Below are positions 33,215-45,775 of a stretch of 64,000 nt of DNA, piece after piece. A program made the position numbers and the translations under genes. Under the pieces are notes generated by a model, which saw only the letters and a list, made by a program, of their open reading frames with translations, had not been told where the DNA came from and made no database searches. Source of the stretch: Glandiceps talaboti. Lineage: Eukaryota; Hemichordata; Enteropneusta; Spengelidae. The DNA lies in the NCBI RefSeq assembly GCF_964340395.1, contig NC_135558.1, forward strand, positions 19,149,371-19,213,370, read 5' to 3'. Position 1 is the stretch's first letter. Each line of letters starts with the position of its first letter.

Positions 33215-33386
33215 ACAAAACAGTTTATCTTGATTGTAAACAATTTCCTCTCCTGAAGCAATATCACTTGTAACAAATAAACAAAGATGAGTGTTCCCTT
33301 TTCCATCAACAACTTTTTTCGTGACACTTGTTGGATTTATATTGTTTGTATACTTTGCCAAACACTCAGTTATATTATCATCAATT
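33215..33386 (-). pseudogene. SET-domain fragment
   Basis: After an acceptor-like TGTTATTTAG the minus strand reads RIDDNITECLAKYTNNINP, then GNTHLCLFVTSDIASGEEIV and YNQ. This resembles the C-terminal core of SET methyltransferases (x-H-x-x-L-F-A-T-x-D-I-x-x-G-E-E-L-x-Y-x-Y). The catalytic Tyr of the usual Y-x-Y is Gln, and the NHS motif is absent (KYTNN is in the equivalent place). Only about 55 residues are visible and no neighbouring SET exons were recognised. Probably a degenerate duplicate. Confidence 0.5.
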
Positions 33387-33424
33387 CTAAATAACAAAAA
33401 GTGAACTGCCCTTTTTATGCTGTG

Positions 33425-33790
33425 AACATAAGTTCAAACTTTATTTGCCTTTCTTGCGATTAAAACTGCAAGGGTAGATATTTTTGGCAACTCCTGCCTC
33501 AGCTTTATGCAATCCAAAATATGCTTGCGTATTTTTGTGTACAGCTTGTCAATGTATTGAACCTAATTCTTCATACAGTAAACATCTAAATAAAACACTG
33601 AAGAGTGAAACGTTTGATTTGACTTCTTCAGTTCATTACAAACTTAAAACATTCATTCCACTACAATTGTTCTGGTCTGCAAAATTGGTGAACAGCCATA
33701 CATACATTTATATGAATTGTGTGGGAATGCCTCTAATCCACTCAGACCTAACCCACATAGAAGACTCCATACTGGTGAACCACTCTTGGG
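33425..33790 (+). repeat. Zinc-finger-bearing repeat, copy 2
   Basis: Second copy of 32555-32936, ending in the broken finger at 33681-33782 (KIGEQPYIHLYELCGN ... HRRLHTGEP). Same orientation, about 870 bp apart. Confidence 0.7.
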
Positions 33791-34299
33791 TGTTATTACA
33801 CCTGTGAGTATGTGATACCAACTACTCACTATTTTGCTTCTGTCCGGCTGTCAGTGTGTTTGTTCAGGTACATAGTATCTTACTTGGACTGCTTATCTCA
33901 TTCATGCCTACAGTTTGCCAGTATATCAACAGTAAATAACTGACTCAAGTACAAAATAGTATTTGATTACCAGTGTATTAAATTATTTCTCAAAGTGAAG
34001 ATCAATCAATTAGCCAATCAATCAATCAATCAATAATACCTGTGGATATTTTGCATGGCTGGTAAGTTCCAAAGGTGTTTCTTTTGGTATTGTCGGGTAT
34101 GATTATATTTCCATACACTTTATACACTTTATTTACTCTCACTATCACTATCGTTATCAATGTCACTGGAGTTTCCATCACTGTCATCATTGCCTTCACT
34201 GATAACTCTGTTCAAACAGGATATATCTGTACAGTGGCACAGCTCTGTACAATCAAGGTTATTGGCTTTGCATGAGCACACAGGTGATGAACATTGTGA

Positions 34300-35400
34300 T
34301 CATCTACATTTGCAACTAACAACTCCAGTGATAGAATCAGGTGCAGTAGATAGTGTCATCGATTGGATGCTCAGCATTGATTCCCTCAAAAGCCATCCAT
34401 GTCCAACTGGGTTTGAAGTGTTCATTTTGGCTTCAAAGCATCTTCTGTAGATAGCTGTCTGGTAGTTGGCACGTATGACACTATGTAGCATCAGGCTGTC
34501 TCTATTTGGAGGGAGAGCAATATCACTTTGTAGACCTAAACAATTGTACCTTGCTTCATTTATAGCATTGCATGTCTTCTGGTCATACAAATGACATACA
34601 AATAATTATAGCTTAGCCTCGAGTTCATTAACAGTGTCCAAGACACACCCAATTCATGGAAAGTACTTATATGTTCATCGCTTGAGACCATGAGGTTAAG
34701 CATCTTCTTTTTTCCTTTGCCACGGAAGGCACTAACATTGTCACAGTCAGAAAATACATGTAGGCCTACAATAGCATGTGCTGCTCTTTCTCCCAAATTC
34801 TCTGATATTTTGTTGACAGAATTAATATTACCATTTCTGCTTGTTTGGTGTAAGAACAGCTTGGCATGAAGAAAGTGGACACAACTTATGGCCAACATGA
34901 AAACGTATGTGTCTGGAGATCGTATGATGACATATTGTCTATGGTACCTCTTGTGATGCATGCAAAGCATGGAGAAATAGTCTGGTATCAGCCTCTTCAT
35001 GATTTGACCACAATCCAGGTATCTCACTTACAACCATCACATCATCCACACACTGTAATCTGTTACACTATTCTCCATCCGTGACATACATGACAACACC
35101 TTTCAGACTGTGAGCTTCATATTCCTTCCATGACTCTTACAGGAAGTGTATGAGTGACTCCTTGTTTTTCCCAGATGACAGGAATTTCTTGAACTGTCTT
35201 GGTACCTTAGAGTATGACGTGATTGTTCATATACTGACAAATTAGACCATGCCGTCTGAGAAAAATGATTCACATAGTTTTCAAATTCAGTTCTTCTGAC
35301 ACTAGATTGCTTTCTCCAAAGATCAGAATCACGAAGAAGTTTCTTCCCCCTCACTTTGAATGCATCAAGGGTGATTTTGAATGACTTGTGGCCATGAAAT
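34300..35400 (-). pseudogene. Fossil of a Cys-rich invertebrate multicopy family
   Basis: The minus strand reads, in order: LWRKQSSVRRTEFENYVNHF (near 35290); then RSPDTYVFMLAISC, DCDNVSAFRGKGKKKMLNLM and FHELGVSW (34640-34960); then LYDQKTCNAINEARYN, ALPPNRDSLMLHSVIRANYQ, AIYRRCFEAKMN, PVGHGWLL and a terminal CKCR (34300-34590). This order (SPDTDVF, a GCD-VSAF-GKGKKK box, LPP-RD-L-LH--RANYQ, CxC) recalls a large unnamed protein family repeated in invertebrate genomes, probably spread by transposition (memory, not a search). A frameshift near 34640 and a TAA in the ELEAKL segment break it. Confidence 0.6.
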
Positions 35401-36640
35401 ATTGTCAGAAAATACTGGTGTCTCTTCCCCCAGTGGCCCGTGTCAACATGCCCTGTTAATTATAAGACATGCTTGCTAACATCTGATCTCTCAGTTGATG
35501 GGGTTAGCACAGGGATCCTTGACCCCACTTTACATGTATGTGTGTCATGTGTATGTAACCCTTTTTGCCCGTTTCTGGGGTACATGGGGGGGGGGGGGGG
35601 GTACTCACCCCGAAACTTACAGTGAATCAATACTACGGTGGACGAGGGGTACAATTTCCACGGACAACGGAAATCTCACTTGCAGCCTTTGTTTGTAATG
35701 GCAGAACAGGTGGCATTTGAATTCCGGGAGATTCCCCCACCTCTCCGAAGAACTGCAGGTGGGTGCTGGGGACAGACCCCTCTGTTTTCAGCACTCTGTG
35801 TTGCCCCTTCAGCCATCCCTTTGGGTTGTATGGAGTGCCTTGGAACTGCCAAGGCAGCCCAGCAACTTCAACTATGTCTCCTTTTAGTAGACATAGATCT
35901 TCCTCCTTTTCAGGGGAGAACTTGATTTATGAACAGCCTTATAAAGGTACTGTACCATTATCTGCAAATGATATACCGTTAAGTGTCATACAACATGCGA
36001 TACTTCAAAACATGGTTTTCATTTATAGCTTTTAGACACTCAGCTTTAGAAGGAACTATCTGGCTCTTGTGAAGTGAACCGCTTAGAGTCCTCTCTCATC
36101 TTGTGGGGTCTACTTATTGTGGGTTGTGGGTTTTAGTACTAACAACTGAAAATAAAATGAGTATTGTTAGTTTCATGGTGAAACTCTTTGCCCCTTCAAC
36201 TTTTTCATGATCTGGCTTTGCTTACAAATCTTTGGAATGACTATACCCAGCTACAATTGTATGAAGTAGATTACGAAGGATACACAGTAATGATAACTAA
36301 ATGTAGCCATTTTGAATTTTGCATACCTGTCATTGTAGAAGTACTGATGGTGCTCTATGCTGTTACTTGATTAGTTGATGTAATTTCTTCTTTCTTTGGC
36401 CCTGTTGAGGTGTTAACACTTTCACACTGGTTTGAACTCTCTTCCTCCTCTTGTACGAACACTAATGATATTAATAAAAATAAAAATGATAATAAGTAGT
36501 AGTAGTAGTATATTGTATCCAACTTGAATTTTGTTCAGTTATTTTAATACAGTATGGAATGTGTTTTCAAAAAGACATTTAGTGTTTTGACTTTATAATT
36601 TTTCGAAAAATCCTGTATTTGCTTAGGAAGACAATTTCCA
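35401..36640. other. Intergenic, no gene seen
   Basis: Poly-G at 35588-35601 with a chance open frame across it, AGT repeats at 36497-36508, otherwise unique sequence. The plus-strand frame at 35638-35925 has no recognisable domain. Confidence 0.5.
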
Positions 36641-36745
36641 TGTGTTAACCTAAAGCCGCAGTGCCATACATGTATGTCTTCTCTGTCGATGTCTTCCTGC
36701 CAGGTCTCTTTTACGAACACCCCTCCTTTCCATTTTAAACACCGA
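36625..36745 (-). pseudogene. Coding-like repeat, copy 1 (TWQE...HYGF type)
   Basis: The minus strand reads ETWQEDIDREDI, then WHCGFRLTHGNCLPKQIQDF. It matches 37655-37805 at about 75% in DNA but better in protein, which hints at past coding constraint. Function unknown to me. A Tc1-like helix-turn-helix segment lies directly upstream on the same strand. Confidence 0.45.
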
Positions 36746-36773
36746 AACTAACCTCATAGCGTAATTTCCAGAG

Positions 36774-36968
36774 CTAATCACGGTGTCGTTTATTATAGGT
36801 GCGACTATCTTTATGCTGTCGACTTGTTTCGAACTTTTCAAGGTTGTACCTAATTGTTCTTTCCGAAATATCTAGTCTTCTAGCAACTTCTCTGTTGCTA
36901 TAACCTTCTTCGTGTAATGTTAGAATTTGTCCCTTTCGAAAGTCGGATAATTCGTTTCCTCTCGGCAT
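36774..36968 (-). pseudogene. Tc1/mariner-like transposase N-terminal HTH fragment
   Basis: Starts at an ATG (MPRGNELSDFRKGQI) and continues EEGYSNREVARRLDISERTI, the first paired-like helix-turn-helix of Tc1-type transposases. It then loses homology after about 60 residues. No DDE/DDD catalytic domain follows on this strand, and no terminal repeats were identified, so it is a 5' remnant. Confidence 0.75.
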
Positions 36969-37654
36969 CTTTCTGTCATTAATGTAAACAATAATCAGCT
37001 GGCTGACACCTACTGAGGTCATCCAATGTAAATAAATTTTAGGCGCCGGTCTTTTGAAAAGAGCGCCGAAACGTTGAAACGTCTGTCAATCAAGTATTTA
37101 AATGAGCAATATCAGGCGATAATGTATGCAAATGATATGCAAATTAGAGGAACCTCGTATATCTTAACAATGGAAAGTTACCTGCATTCGAAATGACGCT
37201 CAAATAGTATCGAATGATACAATTTTGTCAAAAGAAAAATGATACAAATTGGGCTAAAGGTGTCAAACTTTATTCAAAACGCATTCATTCCGTGTTTATA
37301 CATCAGTGAACATGTTTACCCATGTATATTACGCGACAATACTTTTTGTCGGTAGTGTAGGTACTGTCGCGACAATAACTTCTAAGCTAAAACAGACATT
37401 GCTTGATAGTAATGAGTGGTGTAAAAAACTGAGTGAGTGGTATAGAAAAGTGAGCGGGTAATTTTGGCAAGAAGTAGTGTTAAAAACTAGGTGACGTTAC
37501 ATTCCATATGCGTATGTACGAATTATACACGACTTCGGATTTGCTTCTCTTTTTTTAGCCTACAACAAGATTTTTCTACACCAATGTGTTATGCATTCAG
37601 TAATGTTTGGAAACCACTCATACAGTTATGAAGCTTGCAGTAAACGTTACTCAT

Positions 37655-37805
37655 TTATCCATTTATAGTTTTTTAACAAATCTTGGATTTGTTTCGGGAG
37701 ACAATTTCCGTGAGTTAAACTGAATCCATAGTGCCATATATCATCCCTGTCTATGGCCTCCTGCCAGGTGTCTTTTCCTAACAATCCTCCTGTGCGTTTT
37801 AGCCT
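37655..37805 (-). pseudogene. Coding-like repeat, copy 2 (TWQE...HYGF type)
   Basis: The minus-strand open frame (37647-37901) contains PWRLKRTGGLLGKDTWQEA, then IDRDDIWHYGFSLTHGNCLP and KQIQDLLKN. It is the partner of 36625-36745. The family is not recognised. It is the more intact of the two, with no stop across 84 codons, and could be a single exon. Confidence 0.45.
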
Positions 37806-38387
37806 CCATGGCCTGCATGTAGTTGTTATTGAAACACGATACCATTCAATGGTGACCTTGCCATCATCAATAAAAGACATAGCTTGCCAACATGAGGCCA
37901 AGTATCGGCGTACTTATCTACATCAAGCAAGCAGAGATCACCAATCTGTAAGGGATTCTTTTCATTGGTGTGCATATTGGCAGACACATCCTTTCGTTTA
38001 ACTGGGCCAACGCGTACCTTGAACGAAACATAGAGATATGATCAACATTCTATTAGAAATTTGTGATTAAATAAATCGGTTTTAAATTTTGTGCTGAGAG
38101 AGAGAGTAACAAAGATTTCATCGAAATGCTGACAGACAAGTCTAACAGTCCTAACATGTTTAGCTGTAAGTAATGTCTGAAAAACGTTGAAGATTTCAAG
38201 AAAGATAACACTGCAGATTATATATAGATTATGTATGTATACCTGCAATCAAATGAACTTGAAAGCGAAGTTAAAATATGTCTTGATATCAAAATATTAG
38301 TAAATTAAATTTTGCAATTCAAATCGGTGGTCCACAGTTTTCGTTCTGTTTCCATCGAATTAATGCTCCAGTTTGTTATTGCTCTGA

Positions 38388-38412
38388 ATTAATTCATAAT
38401 TTATGAATTAAT
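38388..38412. repeat. 12-bp perfect palindrome
   Basis: ATTAATTCATAA and its reverse complement, separated by one T. AT-rich and possibly chance; no gene context. Confidence 0.7.
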
Positions 38413-39840
38413 ATGCATTAAGCTGAGACAAGTTTTCACAGAAAGTTGCCTTTTATGGTGCAGATTATATTTACTATAACATAAAATAAAGGTGTACAAA
38501 TGAATTAAAGGTCTGCTGATAGGGAAATATGCTTTCACAGAAAGACATATACTGGTAAGGTGTGAATTACAGGTATATGAAATAAAGGTGCAGAAGTGAA
38601 ATGCAAGATAAGATACAGTGGGTAGAAAATTTTCATTGACCAATATTGAAACATTTGATTCTGTTGTTGCTCGTTTGAAAAGTCCTACCCACTCCACTCC
38701 ACTTCACTCCACTCCAGTCCATATCCCAGGATTGATTAAATGCATGCCCACAAGAAAGAATTTCCCCTTCTAACCTAGCAACAAATTTGCTAATACCAAA
38801 AGTGATTCTGTTTCTAAAAAATTTTTTTTTGTCTTGTATCGAAGTTCATGAGTAATTTTAGTTGGAGGAAAGTGCCCATGTTTATCTTCAGTTGAAAATA
38901 TTTGTCAACTTCTGCTTTCTTTATTTGTATTTTGGATGAAAGTAATGTATTTCAGCATCGTCTTTTTATGTCGTATAACTTTTTTGTGAGGTTCAAGTTT
39001 GGACTAATTTCACAGTCATGTACTCCAGTACAGTATGTACTACTTGCTTCTTCTACGTTCATGAAACCATGATTGCATTTGATTTATTATGTATTTTTAT
39101 ATAATATATTTATATATTCACATTGAATCTCATCAATACATGGATGAATACATAATATAATCATACAAATAGCAGCACAATGGCATTGTAACAGAACTGT
39201 AATGTTTGTGTTTTTTTAGCACAACTGCACTGTGCCAATAGGTTTGATGAAGTGTCAATCTGATTAAAATCTGATGTCGTGAACTTGGAGCAATTTCTTT
39301 TAATTATTTCCTTATATTTTGGATGTTCTTTTTTTTGTTCTATTACGAGTGACATGACACAATAACATAGGAACTCATGTTCAAATCAACCAATGAGCCT
39401 TGTACCAAAACTGGTACAGTATTAAGTAGGAATGCTCTGTTTGACAAGTGCTCAAGCACAAATCCCAGTGTATTATTTGTTTGGTAGTTCACTTTGAGTC
39501 AGTTTCAATCATTGAGTGTTATAGTGTTAGACTGATTCTTGTTGGCTACACATAATGTATGAGACTGTAGGTATTAGAACTCCTATGGTATTGAGTCAGA
39601 TGTAGGACCAAGTATTCACTTAAACTTAAAGGTGCTCAAGTATGGAATAAAAAAGAGCAAACAACTGTAAAGGTAGAAAACAGAGGTAATTAAAGAAATC
39701 ACACTCAGTTCACTACATCAGATTTTAATATTATATGATACACTGCATCACTTTGGAATTGACCAGGCATCCTAATATCGTTCTTATTTTGATTATTTGT
39801 CAAAGACATAACCAAACAGAATCAGTTTTATTATTAAATA
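38413..39840. other. Intergenic, no gene seen
   Basis: AT-rich unique sequence with an ACTCC/CACTT mini-repeat near 38688-38720. No homology was recognised in any frame. Confidence 0.5.
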
Positions 39841-39856
39841 AAATTTGATCTCTTGT

Positions 39857-40046
39857 AAATGTATGTATGTATGTATGTATGTATGTATGTACGGTATGTA
39901 TGTATTCATGTATGTATGCATCCATGCATGTATGTATGTATGTATGTATGTAACTATGTATGTATGTATGTGTGTATGTATGTATGCATGTATGCATGCA
40001 TGCCTGAATATAAATATGTAATGTGTGTGTGTGTGTGTGTGTGTAA
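39857..40046. repeat. ATGT/GT microsatellite
   Basis: Interrupted ATGT repeats followed by a GT tract. It precedes sequence (40060-40160) that matches 27359-27440, so this locus is part of the same dispersed module. Confidence 0.95.
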
Positions 40047-40309
40047 ATGAGTTTGGGTTTGCAAAATCATTTTCAAACATTTTTGCTAAATTCTACACAT
40101 TGCCATCATGCATGTACATAGAACAAAATGTGCTTTTTAATTTATTATTTGGCAAAAAATAAATTGACCACTAAGGATTTCAGATTGATCTCAAGAAATT
40201 GTTATATAAATTTGCATGTCCTTATATCTTTGTGTTTCTTAATTTGTACTTTTCTCTTGTGAATCTACAAATCAGATCGATAGTAGTATCTGGAAAACTC
40301 AGGGCAAGG

Positions 40310-40815
40310 TCCATAATTCTTCATATCTACCTTGCCAGTTGGTCATGTTATTAGCATTATTTTATTATTTGCCAGGACTTTGTGACTGTGATAAAAATCA
40401 CCCTGGTTTCTCAAAAGCTCAAGCTTCATTTGTCTTTCTTTCGATGGTAGGGTAGATATTTTTGGCAACTTCTGCCTCGGCTTCGTGCAATCCAAAAAGA
40501 TGTTTTGCTTGTTTTTGTGCATAGTTTACTAAAGTATAAACAGGTTTGTCTGTTGCTATAAATTCCAGTCTTCTTGCATTTAGTGTTTATATTTTGTGCT
40601 TCAGAATTTTCAAAATACTTTACTTTCGGGAAAAAGATTTGCTGTTCCTTATCAGTGGTGTGGTGTTCGTTATTTGTATGGAGGGGAATTACATCACCAT
40701 TATCCTCATCCTCACAATTACCGCAATCACCATTGATTGGTTTGTCTTCTGCTTTTCTTTCAATATTTGTGAAGCTACACATCACATCACACACACACAC
40801 ACACACACACACCAC
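40310..40815. repeat. Third, shortened copy of the 27.6/29.3-kb block
   Basis: Starts TACCTTGCCAGTTGGTCATG and ends with a CA tract after GAAGCTACACATCACATCAC. It corresponds to the two ends of block copy 1 (27587-27720 and 28880-29175) with the 1.1-kb middle missing, which suggests that the middle is a separate insertion in the other copies. Its minus strand is open for 129 codons, without a recognised domain. Confidence 0.75.
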
Positions 40816-43800
40816 TATTCCTAAAGCACTACCCAGAGTTCAGTCATACTAAAAATTAAATGCAGTTTGAAGTGTTCACATTTATTCAACTGTTATTGTC
40901 ATAACCTCACCTGGTTTCACTTAAGACAAAAAGAAAGATGAAAATCATGTTACATGTATATTCCCAAAATATTTTTATGATCCCTAAGGTATTAAAAACT
41001 ATGTTTTGAAAATATAATTTATGTACATTAAATGTGGATGGTCAAAATTATCAATTTAAGAAATGTTGGTGAATGGAATGAATATATATTTTCTTGTCTT
41101 CAATTTCCTATTTTGTCTGATATGTGACTTAATTAATGTCATTATAGGAGTTTTTCATGACCTGTACACATGTCTGTATTTCTGCAATATTTGACTCCTT
41201 TTTCGTTATAGTGAACATTTCTACTAATTTCTGTTCATGTACAATTATAAGGACGTTGAATAAACATTTTGAACAATCTTGACTCGTTTCAACATTGTGT
41301 TGTCTATTCCTCCTTGCTCCCATTATGTGTCTATGTGTATGTGTATGCATATGTGTATGTGTGTCCTTACTACCAATCCCCAAATTTACAAGGCGACGTA
41401 TTGATGCGACTAGCACACCTTCATCAGGCTAAATCAAGGATAGTAAGAACTTACACACGTATATAAACCAAAGTATCTACATTTATGTTCAGTGCATGTC
41501 AGAGTCTTAATGTACAAAAGAAATTAATCACATGACAAAAAGAGGCCATGAAAATCTAGAAATATCTACTTTTGAATTGAATTCCTGTGGGCTCATAGCC
41601 ATTCAGTCTATGAAGATACATTGTCCCGTTTTTGTGTATCCATATACTTTCTAATTGTCTCATCATTTCCATATGGGTTAGGATCACCGAAATTCTTGAA
41701 GATTAATTGGTGTAAATTTAGCACTATTTCTAGTAAATTATAACTACCAATAACCTCATGAAAGAAACAACAAAGTTTGAAGGAACAAGAGTTGATTAAA
41801 AAATCAAACCATGTTCACTACATCAATTTTTAATCAGATTGTATTTTACCACAAGTAAAATTATTGCAGTTACATTTTCTCTTGTCAACTTCACACCAGT
41901 AGACGATGTGACAATTAAGTGAGATCTACCGGCATAGTGATTGCTATCCCTCCATTCATTACCGTACATACAGTTTTCCATAATCCAAAACTAGTAATAA
42001 TGTGATTTTCACGATAATAAAGATATGACGATGAAATGATCAGAATAGTAAAAACTGTCCCAATATCAGATACAAACTGAATGCCTCTCATAAGGGCAAA
42101 ACCGTATAGTTTCAGGCCTACACACATTGTTGGAATGCAAAATTCTAAAAAATAGCTATTATACATGATGTACCACTTAATTGGACAATTAATTAGATTG
42201 AAATGTAGGAAATTTGAAGCTTACACAGTTAACATATTGCCTAATTATTAAACAAATCATTAATTATACCACTTAGCTTATAAGTACATCATCAAGCTTT
42301 AAATGACACATTCATGTCTTTACCATAAATACATGTACTGAATTATCTGAAATTTGAAGCTTTCGTTCTAAAGATATTGCTCAAAATGATTATTTATGCA
42401 AATTGCACAGCACAATTAAAAACTACATAAACGACTAGATCAAATATATAATTTGTTATGACCGATGGATGTACCAAGTTATATTTAAAAATCCATATAA
42501 ACTCCATTTTTTGTGGTTTTATTAGTATACTTTCAAAATTTATAATAATCTTCATTTCTCATCTCAGAAAAGGGCCACCTTTATTCTGAAAGAAAATACG
42601 AATTACAGTTTTCTCAGGGTCAACAGGGGCAAGTGAAAAAATATGTTTTGGGGGTTTTTTTGCTCTATTTTCTAAAGATGGCATGATACTTCATCAAATC
42701 CCAGATAATGTTTTCCTATAGGTTGTTGTTTCTTATCGTATCTAAGCTTACTCCGGCAGATATTTTTGAAGAAAAAGAACGTGATCTAAATGTGACTTGG
42801 GGACATAGTGGATAAGTGCCGAAAATATATGTTTTTGGTCTTTTCTCAAACTAACCCTTTTGTCGTTAGGCCCTTATGGCATTGTTACTCAGATGTCTTG
42901 TTTCGGCGCTCCTCAAATGCCTTGTATCTATTCGCTACCAGTTATGATATACCTTTGCAATGGTAATCTTAATTTTTAAAAATTTGTTTTTCCAATATCC
43001 TACATCTGCTTGACGTCAATTAAATGTCCAATCACATATTATATAATATTTACTTGACAAGTCTGGTCTTATAATTTCAAATTTCAAATTGTGATAGTTG
43101 TTTTTCTTGTAGTAGTGGCCAATTTTATTTTAGGTGAAATATGGATCCTTGTCAGATTGTACGATGGAAATGGTGTTCTCGCTTGTCTTCTCACACCTCA
43201 TACTATATCATGAGAGAGACAATAGTTGTGACAGCCAAGAAAGAACTGAGAATAGGTATCCATTTCCAGGAAAAGGGAGTATGATCAGTTAATATTCGAT
43301 CAAGAAACCAACCTTTAAATCTTGACAAAAATTGAAGTGGAAACATGACAGAAATCAAAGATGGTGGATTTCTTTTCCCAGATTTGGCAGTGATGTGTCT
43401 ATCCCAGCAGAGGACAGCACCGTAGACCTTCTGACAGTAGCACATATACAGGTGATTCACTGGTTTGATTTAAAGAGGTTTTTACAAGGATGTTGACTGG
43501 TCACTCAAACCAAGTGCTCGTCTAGCAGTATAATAACATGGTATAGTGCAGTTTACTAAAATTACTAACGCCTAGGCTCTGAACTCCAAACAGCACAAGA
43601 TGAATAAAAACAACTCTGTTCAGCTTTATTTAATACGCTTGTCAAAAAGGAAATAAATATATGTAAAAACTCTAGAACAGTTACTTTTTTTTATAAATAT
43701 ACTTATGCTCACACCAAGTTTTAACATACATGTACTGATAAGATTTAACTTTTTGCTACACTTCTTCACATCTAGTATGAAATAATACTATTTTAGTTGC

Positions 43801-44180
43801 ATTAATTGTAAGACTAGTATGTTGCCCGTCTATCCAACAGTCTAAAATGTGATGAAAGGTCCACAACTGCTATCATATCTAGCTCAGTGAGATCTTGACA
43901 ATATTTTGAGACATCTGTATTTAAACTTTAGACTAATTACTTGCTTTGCACGTCATATCAGCATTGTTTATGGATGGAATACATTTACAATACCACATAA
44001 TGGACTCATAATAAGTGTTGAAATAATGTGCTTTTTGTGTTGTCATTTAATTTAGCTACGGAACGTTAAACGAATTTTGGATGGGCAGACATGAGTACAC
44101 CCGTGATCGATGTACGGATATAGAACATCCATATGACGTCATGTTACGTCATTATAAGTATCATAAGGATTATACTGTAC
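40816..44180. other. Intergenic, no gene seen
   Basis: AT-rich, with short open frames only. A hydrophobic 83-codon minus-strand frame (41915-42166) and an 85-codon one (43203-43460) have no recognisable domains. Sequence around 42480-42900 resembles 63660-63850 (AAACTCCATTT, then CTCA(G/C)AAAAGG, then GTTATTCT), suggesting a low-copy interspersed repeat. Confidence 0.45.
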
Positions 44181-44189
44181 ACAACATTA

Positions 44190-45539
44190 TGATTTAAAAA
44201 GGGAGCCACTGATGACCCTGGCAACTACAGGCCAATATCAGTTTGACCTCTTTTAAGCAAAGTATTAGAAACCATTGTAAATAATCGTCTAATGCATTAT
44301 ATAGAAAAAAATAATATTCTTTACGAGCATCAATATGGGTTTCGCAAAAAATATAGCACAAAATTGTCCCTTATTAACCTTGTCAATTATCTTATCAAGC
44401 AGATGGATGAAGGCAGAGTCACTCTTGGCATTTTTCTCGACTTTTCCAAGGCTTTTGATACTATTAATCATGAAATTCTTCTTTCGAAAATGGCCCATTA
44501 TGGCATTAGGGGATTGCCTTTGAAATGGTTCATTGATTATTTATATGATAGATACCAATATATCCATGCTAGTAGTAACACATCATCTAACCGTATTATT
44601 CAATGTGGAGTGCCACAAGGTTCTGTCTTAGGTCCCACTTTATTTTTGTTATTTATCAACGACATTGCTTCCTCATCCATTTTTTTCCAGTTCAGATTAT
44701 TTGCAGATGATTCTAATTTATTTCACACTTTTCCTGACAATCATTACAATATAAATTTATCTAATGTTGATGCCCACTTGAATAACGTATTAAAGTGGTG
44801 CAATGTAAATAAACTTACCATTAATCATCTCAAAACAAACTACATTCTATTTAGAAATACTAGGAGAAAAATATCCCTTGAAGGTTCTCTCCACATTAGT
44901 AGTAGGGTTATTGATGAAGTGGAGTCAACAACTTTTGTTGGTGTTATTTTAGATAAACACCTAAATTGGTCAAAGCATATTCAAATGGTAAACTCCACTG
45001 TTAGGAAAAAAGTTGGTATTTTGTTCAAATTAAGACATTTTGTACCTAAAGATATCCTTTTTCTGATATACAAATCTTTTATCCAACCACACATCACCTA
45101 TGGTATTGAAGTATGGGGATCTACATATTCATCACATCTGACATGTATTCACAAGTCTCAAAAAATGGCAGTCAGAGCTATTACTTTTAGTTGTATCTCT
45201 GCACATTCTAACAATTTATTTAGTGAACTTTAAATTCTTGATATATTCAAATTACATAAACTCCAACTTTGTACTTTCATGTATGATTTATTAAACAACA
45301 GGTTACCTCACCGTTTTACAGATTATTGCACTCCACCAGTTCATGAATATAGTACTAGGTTCAAGGGTAGGGGAAATCTCCTTCTACCTAAAGTAATCAC
45401 ATCCATAGGCAAGTTTGCAATATGTTTCACAGGTACGGCCTTTTGGAACAGTCTACCACCTAGTATTAGATCACAACCATCTAGAACTTCATTTCGTGAT
45501 TCACTAAAAAACACACTCATTAAAGACTATGTCCACTAA
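44190..45539 (+). pseudogene. LINE reverse transcriptase, two nonsense codons
   Basis: One reading frame spans the whole interval. Motifs: EHQYGFRKKYST, LDFSKAFDTINHEILL, GVPQGSVLGP, and the catalytic FADD at 44700-44711 (Phe in place of the usual Tyr, which is tolerated in LINEs). These are followed by the thumb region LNWSKHIQMVN and ITYGIEVWGSTY and the tail GTAFWNSLPPSIR. In-frame TGA at 44244-44246 and TAA at 45231-45233 interrupt an otherwise intact frame. Each is one base from a sense codon, so this is a relatively recent, inactive copy. Confidence 0.88.
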
Positions 45540-45770
45540 TTGTACATTTTGTATTTAATTATTTGTTTGTATTTATGTTATTTGTATCTGATATTTTCCT
45601 TACGTGTACACTGCCCTCTAGTTGCTTTGCTTTAGTAACGTTGTAACATTCCAGTGTCTACGGTGTCAGACTCGACTCCCATTACCAAATTATCAACCTG
45701 TATTTACTTTATTGTGCAAACTGTAAAAAAATCTTATATATGGTAATAAACAAATCGTACATTTCAATAC
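44190..45770 (+). mobile_element. 5'-truncated non-LTR retrotransposon (LINE)
   Basis: Begins abruptly inside the reverse transcriptase (GNYRPIS) and runs to a 3' untranslated part with TAATAAA near 45740. It lacks the ORF1, endonuclease and N-terminal RT parts, the usual result of incomplete target-primed reverse transcription. The clade is not settled; the RT and its C-terminal tail resemble Jockey/CR1-group elements. Confidence 0.8.
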
Positions 45771-45775
45771 TTGGA

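Noticed and set aside
41915-42166. Hydrophobic 83-codon minus-strand frame as a membrane protein exon
   Set aside because: No conserved motif and no convincing splice sites; AT-rich DNA gives hydrophobic frames by chance.
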